From Paracyclopina nana (taxonomy: Eukaryota > Arthropoda > Copepoda > Cyclopoida > Cyclopettidae): a stretch of 64,000 nucleotides of DNA. A program made the translations under genes and the position numbers. The DNA lies in contig JAGUCH010000003.1 in assembly GCA_019096065.1 (NCBI GenBank), forward strand, positions 6,758,001 through 6,822,000, given 5' to 3'. The notes under the pieces were generated by a model. That model searched no databases and had not been told where the DNA came from. It saw only the letters and a list, made by a program, of their open reading frames with translations. Shown here piece by piece: positions 57,009 to 64,000 of this stretch. Each line of letters starts with the position of its first letter. The first letter of the stretch is position 1.

Positions 57009-60000
57009 ATATAACGTAAGTGATGATATAACTAACATCGATTAGGATTAGGCAAACGAAAATTCACGCGCCCGCAACTGGAGAGGCCTTGCGGCCTTTG
57101 CTCTCTACATTCGTAGTTCGCTTGGGGAGACGCGGCCTTTTATGCTCTACCTCTGGGCTCATTCTGAACTCGTAACTCTACGGGCAAAGATCGCTGGCTT
57201 TCTGGAAGAGATGGCCTGTCTCATTTGACTCTTTGAGGTAAGGAAACCACTGTTGCTGCAGCCATTGTTGCCTAATATAGCTCGTATTAACACGCTAATG
57301 AAAATAAATTGGGCAAAGTTGCTGGCTAATGCTGGGTTTATGCAAAAGAAAGCTTCGAGGAGGCCACTATTATTATTCACGTTATAAAATGTCTTGATGT
57401 ATGTAGATTAATTGTAGTACTGCTCTGGTGGTAATGATAGATGCGGTCATAAAGCCAGCATTGAAGGCCCATAACCCATACTACGTAACAGAAAATAACA
57501 AATGGCGTTTCGTGATCCATAATGGAGTCGAGAGAGTAAGAATTATTGTAGCTCGTTCTCTTCTTATTTAACGATTCTCGAGCCCAATAAGTTGCAGAGC
57601 CTTCAAGGCAGAAAAAAGAACATTTTGTAAAACAAGCAATAATCTAGATCATTTTCATCCCCAAGTGTCATATTGCACCTTGAGTAGAGAGTTACTTTGC
57701 AATATTTTATACCTCTTGCTAGAAAGAAAGAATGGATGCAATTAATGCTATTCCAGCACTTCAAACCGCAACATTTTTGGCTAAGCTGGCGCAAGTATGT
57801 ACTGTATGTGGTAGACGACGCATTTACTTACACAAAGGTAATTGGCTTCTTAATTCGAGAATGCCAAGCTTAGCCTGCAATTACTAAATATACTGCAGGC
57901 TCATTACTTTCATCACACTCCGACAGTTGTTCAAATAAGCGCAGAAGCAAATACTAGCTGCACTCAAATTAATGTTACGTTATATAGCTGCTACAGGTCA
58001 GATATATATTGTGCGTCGTCGAGGGTCAAACCACGCCACGTTAGCATGGTTTGTAAACTTTTCAGGCAAACAATGCCACCAGCATTTCATCATTTGCCTA
58101 ACCATCCATCGTTTAAAGCAAACTAAGTACGTTGATCGAGTATTTTATTTTGGAAAGGCTAAAAGCAAACGATACTGACGATTTTAAAAGCCACTACTAC
58201 AAATGCTTTCTTTTTTAATGTGAACACTTTTGCATAAAACTTTAATAAACGCACTACAGTGTTCACACAACCCAGAAGCTTTCTAAACTAATGTTCCTAA
58301 AAAGAGTTACTCACAAGATTTTCTGCTTTTTTTGTTTTTATTTGTTTTTACCCACATTTGCATCAATGGGACCAGAGAAAACAGTTCATTATAGCTAAAA
58401 GGCTAATGTTAAAAAATGACACGAAAGCCAATTTATCGTGTTATTGAAAACAAGTCTCACAAACTTGAAATCAAAATATAGGCCAAGTGCCACTTATTGG
58501 TCTTCATTTCCATCAAAGCTCACGAGGAGAAAAAAAGCTAATCCGTAGTGTTTTGAAACCTTGAAATAAGTATTGCTGTGATTCAGATCAGAGATACAGA
58601 TATTCCAATACAACTTGCCTTTCATAACTTATAAATCAAAACATTATTTTAGCATCGCAACGAATATCAATCATGTGACTTTTTGCGCATGATTTCCTAT
58701 CGACACATTGCCTGATTGATTGAACTGAGCATTTGCAAGTGTTGAGAGCAATTACTAGCATTAGTACTCGTCGTCGACAGCAAAATTCTCAACTGCTTTC
58801 GTGATTCCAATTTGCTCATGGGTCACATTGAATTGTGCAGTCAGCGCGACAATTTGCGGCTTAAAGCGATTAGTGTTGAGAAGGCGACTGAGTGCTTCGT
58901 GCGTAGTATATGCATACGAGAGCTGCTTTATATTCTCTTAACGTTACGGTGATATAATTCAAAGCTTGCGTAAGTGAAGAAACATTACCTCCAGAGTGTC
59001 GGGTAACAGCTCCGAATGATGGTACAGAAAATCATCAAAGAATTCTAGTATCTCGGCCCCAAAACTCCAAAAACGCCATCTTCATGAGAGGGCGGTTGTT
59101 ATTACGGTTATATCTGTCTTTAAGCACACCAGATTGTGGTCAGATCTGATCACAATTGGATTGATGATACATCTGGTTCAGCCTTCGCAAATCATGCTGC
59201 AATATCCAGCTTTGTCGGCAGATTGATTTATGAGCCAGCCCAAGCAACATCACAATTTTTCAAATATACTTTTAGCGTGATGCAAAACGTCCCACGGGAA
59301 GGCACATTTTTTGTGGAAACTACATAAATCAAGAATAGTTTTTTAGTTGATAATAAAATGGGCCCCATTACTTCCAGATGGTATACGCGAAGTTTTCAAG
59401 CCAACACTCTTTATGCAGTTCACCAAAAATTTGGTCTTTTCATAAGCACTTAAAAGTCAATTTTGCAGCAATAAGGAAAATGAAACAATCTCGCAAGCAA
59501 CCCTCTGTCATTTTCCAAATATCATCCTTCCTTTTCAAAAGCTGATTAAAGTACCATCAAAATACTTAACGGCAAAGGATACATGCAATGAGTTGTTGAA
59601 AATGCTTCTAGACAAGTAGCTATTGTGCATTTATGTAAAAGATAGACGACTTTTGTGGCCTACAATAATTAATTACAGAAAATGTTTGGACCTGCTTTTC
59701 TGCAGTTTTCAGGCATAAATAGCTGTAAGTGATAGTAAGAAATCTAAACTCAACGAAGCGATTCTTCTGAAATTTGGCTCGGGCGACGTGACTTAGAGAC
59801 TCGCGTTATTGTAAAAATGCAATATTTGGCGCGAGTATCCGCTAGTACTAAGTTACACTTCAGCTTTCTTTTGTCTTATACAACCTATTTTTGATTCTCG
59901 CGAGAAGCAGTTATCTATCTCAATCTCTCCAGCAAAAAGTGTCCCGATTGTCAAAGATAAAATATATTCAACGATTCTCTCCATTTTGCTATACAATCGT

Positions 60001-61096
60001 CCTTTTGTGGGCATACAAGAAACTCGCTCAAGGGAAACCACAATACTGCGAGAGATTGAAAATGCATGAAGCGTCGTACGTTGGTCAAAAAAGGAGAAAT
60101 CTACTGGTAAGCTGGTGGCTTTCTCTAAACTACAAGTTTTCTCTTGGTTTGTCTTGCTTCTTAATGGCTCCTAATTTAAGCAAAATCATCAGCAACTTTG
60201 CAAAGCATTTATAGCTTTCGAGCTCAGTTTTTCAAAAGAGATAGGATCTTAAAATAGCAAAAATGCTATTGTTTGACTAATGATAACATAGAGTGAAGAA
60301 ATGAATACTATTGGAAAAGCGAGATGAAAATGGCAGATATGATCGATCATCTAACAGATATAACGGGAAATTCAATTTTCAAATAGCAGCATCACATAGA
60401 ATACATGCATGCATCTGTAATCGAATTTAAGTTGGATAGTTTAGCGTGATACCAAAATAAAACACTTCAGGAATCACTAAAATTTGTTAATGAGCTAATG
60501 TCATTTCAAGCCCTGGAGATGCATGAAACGAAAGAGACTCGCTTAAAAAGTCTAGCAGGAATCCATTTGATGAAAAAGAACCATAAGAGCTTTGGTTGAT
60601 TAGCATTGAAAGGCTGAAAAACCTCGTGAAGTGAAACCTGCATTCATGAAATAATGATATGCCATGTAATAACGTAATGCAATTTCGTCGTTCGTACTAC
60701 AAAGTCAGCTCACATAATCACTTCAAAAAACATGCCTCTATTTTCACGAGCCTTTTTGCGAAATCTTAGAAACGTCCTACAGCAAAGCTTTCACTAAGCC
60801 GGGAAAAGAAGCTCAGAGCTCATGATCATTGCATCGAAAAGATATTGAGCGATGCACCAATTAAGATACTGGCCTTTTTTTATTTACGATGTACTGCCAA
60901 AAAAGGGTCCTTTATGGTAAAGTGCATCGTCGCATTTTTTATCGCGCTGTAGCTTTTGACAGCTTTGTAGCAACTTTCTCACCCAACTAAGACTTGGCTA
61001 AACCAGCTGATTTCTGGATAAAACCCATGCTCTAAGAAAGAAAAAAACTTGTTGCAGTGATTCCCCAGCCGATCGTCGCCAATAATTACAGAGAAG
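57009..61096. other. Intergenic sequence upstream of the GPCR gene
   Basis: About 4 kb with no frame I can link to a protein family and no RNA gene. Short frames such as those at 57159-57380 and 59891-60214 are hydrophobic or low-complexity and lack support. The last few hundred bases presumably hold the GPCR promoter. Confidence 0.4.
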
Positions 61097-62931
61097 ATGA
61101 CGGAATATTACGACGCAAACTACGACTCCCTGCTGGAAAGTGACAACTTCACCGATCCTGAGAATGACAGCTACTATGACGATTACCACACTTACATTAG
61201 GGATAATGAAGGCCAGATCATATGCGAGGGGCCGAGTGATGCGGAGAGGCACTTCTACGCAACATTTGCATGGTGGCTCGAGGGCTTCGGTCAGATGACA
61301 GTGGGTGGCATCGGCTTTCTCGCCAACTGCATCGCAATCCCGATTCTCGGCTCGAAGGAGATGTCCTCCATGTTCAACAGGCTCTTGACATGCTTGGCCA
61401 TCTTCGACAATGTCTTTATCGTGTGCTCCGTGCTGGACGGCATCCGGAAGCACATCCGCTCCACCCAAGTGCACGAGTACCTATTCGGCTACTTTCTCTA
61501 CCAGTTCCACAACATGATCATGTGTTGCTCCACCTATGTCACGGTTGTGCTCGCCCTCGAGAGATATCGGGCCGTGTGGAGGCCCATCGAGTACCACAAC
61601 AACGTCAACTCCTCGGCACACCCATGGCGCAGGGTGTTCAAGTCCTACATCGTACCGGTCATCAGCTTCTCTGTGGTCTTCAACATGCCAAAGTTCTTCG
61701 AGACGAGGTTCATGGAGACGGTTGTCTACGACCAAATATTCGATCCTGTGACGAATTCGACAAACGAGGTAATAGGCGAAAGTCTCTTTTTGGTAATTGG
61801 AGTCTTTCCCGGTTTTGGCGAACCTTGCCCAAATGGGAGAGCAGATTAGATTTCACTTTCGAGGCAAGCAATGAATCATCATTCGAGGTAGCCAAGTTGT
61901 ACTCCATTTTTAAAGGAAATTGATGGGCGTAAAAGAAAGCCATAATAATACTTTTTGGCGCACAAGTCCAATATTTGAATAGGCAAGCCATATAGGAGTA
62001 CATAAACAGCAGGTGAATCTCATTCTTTTGTGATCTCAATGGCTTATTGAGCACATACGGCGTACACTGTAGTACAATAAAAACCAATTAGCTCAAGTTG
62101 TTACAGGTCGATCACTGCATGCAGCTAATGTGATAAGACTAAACAAGAGCCTTTTTTTGCCAAAGACTAGCTATTAATGGCTGTTTCTTTGAAGGTTGCC
62201 ACAACAATCCATCAACTCACCGCCACGGACCTGAGACTAGACGACAGCTACGTGCTCTGGTACTCGAACGTAGCCCGGCTCATGATTACAGGAATAATTC
62301 CCTTCGGCTCATTGGCTTACCTCAACTTCCGCATCTACTCAGTCGTCAAACGGAGGAGGAGGATGACAAACAGACCGAGCACGACCTCCGCGGCCTCGGC
62401 CGCACAAAAGGCCGAGGAGACCCGCCAAGCGATCGTGCTCTTCGCCATCGTGATCCTGTTCGTGTGCTGTCACGCCCTGAGGATCCTGCTCAATGTCAAC
62501 GAACTCATCACGCTGAAAGTGGTGCGGGCGTCCATCAAAAACGGCTGCTTCGGAGTGCCATTTTGGGCACTCATCGGCGCCGCTGTGTCACATTTTCTCA
62601 TTACGGTCAACTCCAGCGTCAACTTCTTCATCTACTGCTTCATGTGCACCACCTTCAGGAAAATACTCATTTCCTACCTGAAAAAGGTACAGCATTAATG
62701 GACGACTTTTTCGATCAATTGTCATTTTCCCTTTTGCCGTAGGTGTTCTGCGGGTGCGGGTTCCTTGACCACTTTCTGGCTGCAGCCTCGTCCCCGCTGA
62801 GTGATGGGAATGGCAACGTCGGTAATGACAACCATGAGCAGGTTGGTCTGGTCGATGTTAATGGACCCATAAATTGCGTGCGTACACCTGCGACTGCAAG
62901 CTGTACTCTCATTAATGAAGCCAAGCTCTAG
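61097..62931 (+). CDS. Class A neuropeptide-type GPCR (FMRFamide receptor-like)
   Basis: Three exons, join(61097-61768, 62195-62686, 62743-62931), give 1353 nt and 450 residues, all in phase 0. The extracellular N-terminus is acidic and tyrosine-rich (MTEYYDANYDSLLESDN) with an NFT glycosylation site; the tyrosines could be sulfated. Seven membrane segments follow: TM1 (MTVGGIGFLANCIAIPIL), TM2 around LLTCLAIFDNVFIV, TM3 ending in ALERYRAVWRPIEYHN (ERY form of DRY), TM4, TM5 (ITGIIPFGSLAYLNFRIY), TM6 (IVLFAIVILFVCCHALRILL) and TM7 with NSSVNFFIYCF (NPxxY variant). The third loop is basic (VKRRRRMTNRPSTT). The C-tail has CGC cysteines suitable for palmitoylation. The pattern is closest to FMRFamide/myosuppressin-type receptors; the ligand is not determined. 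An AG (ATTACAG) ends five nucleotides before the ATG. Confidence 0.85.
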
Positions 62932-64000
62932 ACGGAAAAAGTGTCACGACGTACATATGAAATGTTCTTTACCTTTATCTCTTCGCGTATTAACCAAGCC
63001 GGAAAAAATCCGAATATTACCTAACTGCTCCTATGTCATGTGTCCATACGAAACCACCTCCAATAATTAAAGAGACTACCTTATTCGGATAGTTGGTTGT
63101 TGAAAAAAAATCTCATTAACCTATATTGTATATGCCACGCAGATATTTTTCAATATACATTTTACTGTGTACCAAAGTGCCTAGACGCGGATTTCCTTTA
63201 ACACAGCCTTTATCATGAAAGGTGGGAGAAAAGTTCAGATTGAATGCTCATTCGTCATCTTCATCTCGCAGCGGAAAAGCAGTCAAGCCAAAGTGCTCGA
63301 AAAGATCGACGTTTCATTTTGCTACAACTGAGATTGTATCGGCAATTTTATGCTATCGCATAAGTTTCTTCTCCAATGAAAATTTTGATGCGGGCTTTCT
63401 TAATAGCCTATAAAGGCTAGCAATTAATGTTGCACAAAATGAGCAAGCACATTATTTATCAGCCTAAACAGTTGTTACACAGACTTTATCAAAGGCTTTT
63501 CATTTATTCTTATTACCGTGTACGCCTTATTCTGCTTTGTCGGTAGCCATCGTTATTAGCTACTCATTCGCTCAATTAGTAACTCTCACGGCATTTTGAG
63601 CAGCTCAATAATTGAGAAGTGGAATCTTTTGCCGGATCATGCAAGTAGCATGCTACTCCAAAATCTAAAGCTTATCCTGGCTGGAATGTTTATGCAAGTG
63701 TTTCCTCTTTTTGCTTACATTTCTGCTCGAAAATGTCGAGCACTATATATACCCCCTTATAATATTGCCTGCTGCAAGCATGAAGAGCAGCGAGTGCATA
63801 GAATTATTGCCAGAATATAAAGAGGAGTACTATATAGCTCGGGAAAGGTCGTGGCAATAAGTTAACGTCAAAATTCCCTTTTTACGTCAGAAGTGTTGGC
63901 TTTTCCAAGACAACTTGCATAGCTGCTGTTTTGCCACGAGTGGATAACAGAATTAGAATTATCTCATTAACTTCAAAAATCTGTGGATGACATCAAACCA
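62932..64000. other. Downstream flank of the GPCR gene
   Basis: No gene is supported. An ATTAAA near 63064 may act as poly(A) signal for the GPCR. Small frames here lack domain features. Confidence 0.4.

Overview
This is a eukaryotic, almost certainly arthropod, nuclear window; I lean to a crustacean but cannot name the species. The grounds are intron-rich genes with mostly 43-270 nt GT-AG introns, AATAAA poly(A) signals, an eyes-shut-like EGF/laminin-G gene, a KSR close to insect KSR, a GT11 fucosyltransferase, a peptide GPCR, and BEL/Pao and hAT-type repeats.

Host genes in order: an eys-like secreted matrix protein (minus, 14 exons, 3816-10606); a TMUB-type membrane ubiquitin-like protein (minus, 11197-11964); a decayed transposon patch with YqaJ-nuclease remnants (about 13650-15570); a tightly packed minus-strand cluster RNF7/Rbx2 - ZNHIT2 - DPH1 - small secreted protein (18955 down to 15716), with intergenic gaps of 1, about 41 and 50 nt; KSR (plus, 8 exons, 20190-23905); lipin phosphatidate phosphatase (plus, 26609-30154); a GT11 alpha-1,2-fucosyltransferase-like gene (plus, 31122-53911); and a class A peptide GPCR (plus, 61097-62931).

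The third exon of the fucosyltransferase lies across a 21.3-kb intron. That intron holds a 1-kb fold-back element with a 10-bp flanking repeat and a BEL/Pao LTR retroelement (33344-53216, minus strand). The retroelement has 316-bp LTRs that look identical by eye and a 5-bp target duplication GCATG. It is cut between its protease and reverse-transcriptase regions by a 7573-bp CACTA/EnSpm-like DNA transposon (41280-48852) with 17-bp terminal inverted repeats and a 2-bp target duplication. The transposon carries a spliced transposase and a divergent seven-exon gene of unknown function.

The most unusual observations are: (1) thirteen perfect 17-23-nt palindromes in the BEL coding sequence, all centred on CAG in the sense strand; (2) an extra 993-residue ORF with a Cys/His-rich C-terminus downstream of the BEL integrase, plus an 848-residue coiled-coil ORF upstream; (3) the operon-like RNF7-ZNHIT2-DPH1 cluster, with a one-nucleotide gap and splice-acceptor-like sites just before downstream start codons; (4) a lone in-frame TGA in an otherwise intact DPH1; (5) an apparent GA-AG intron in the eys-like gene. 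Other intergenic stretches show no gene I can support. All exon boundaries were placed by hand from splice consensus and reading phase; none has transcript support.
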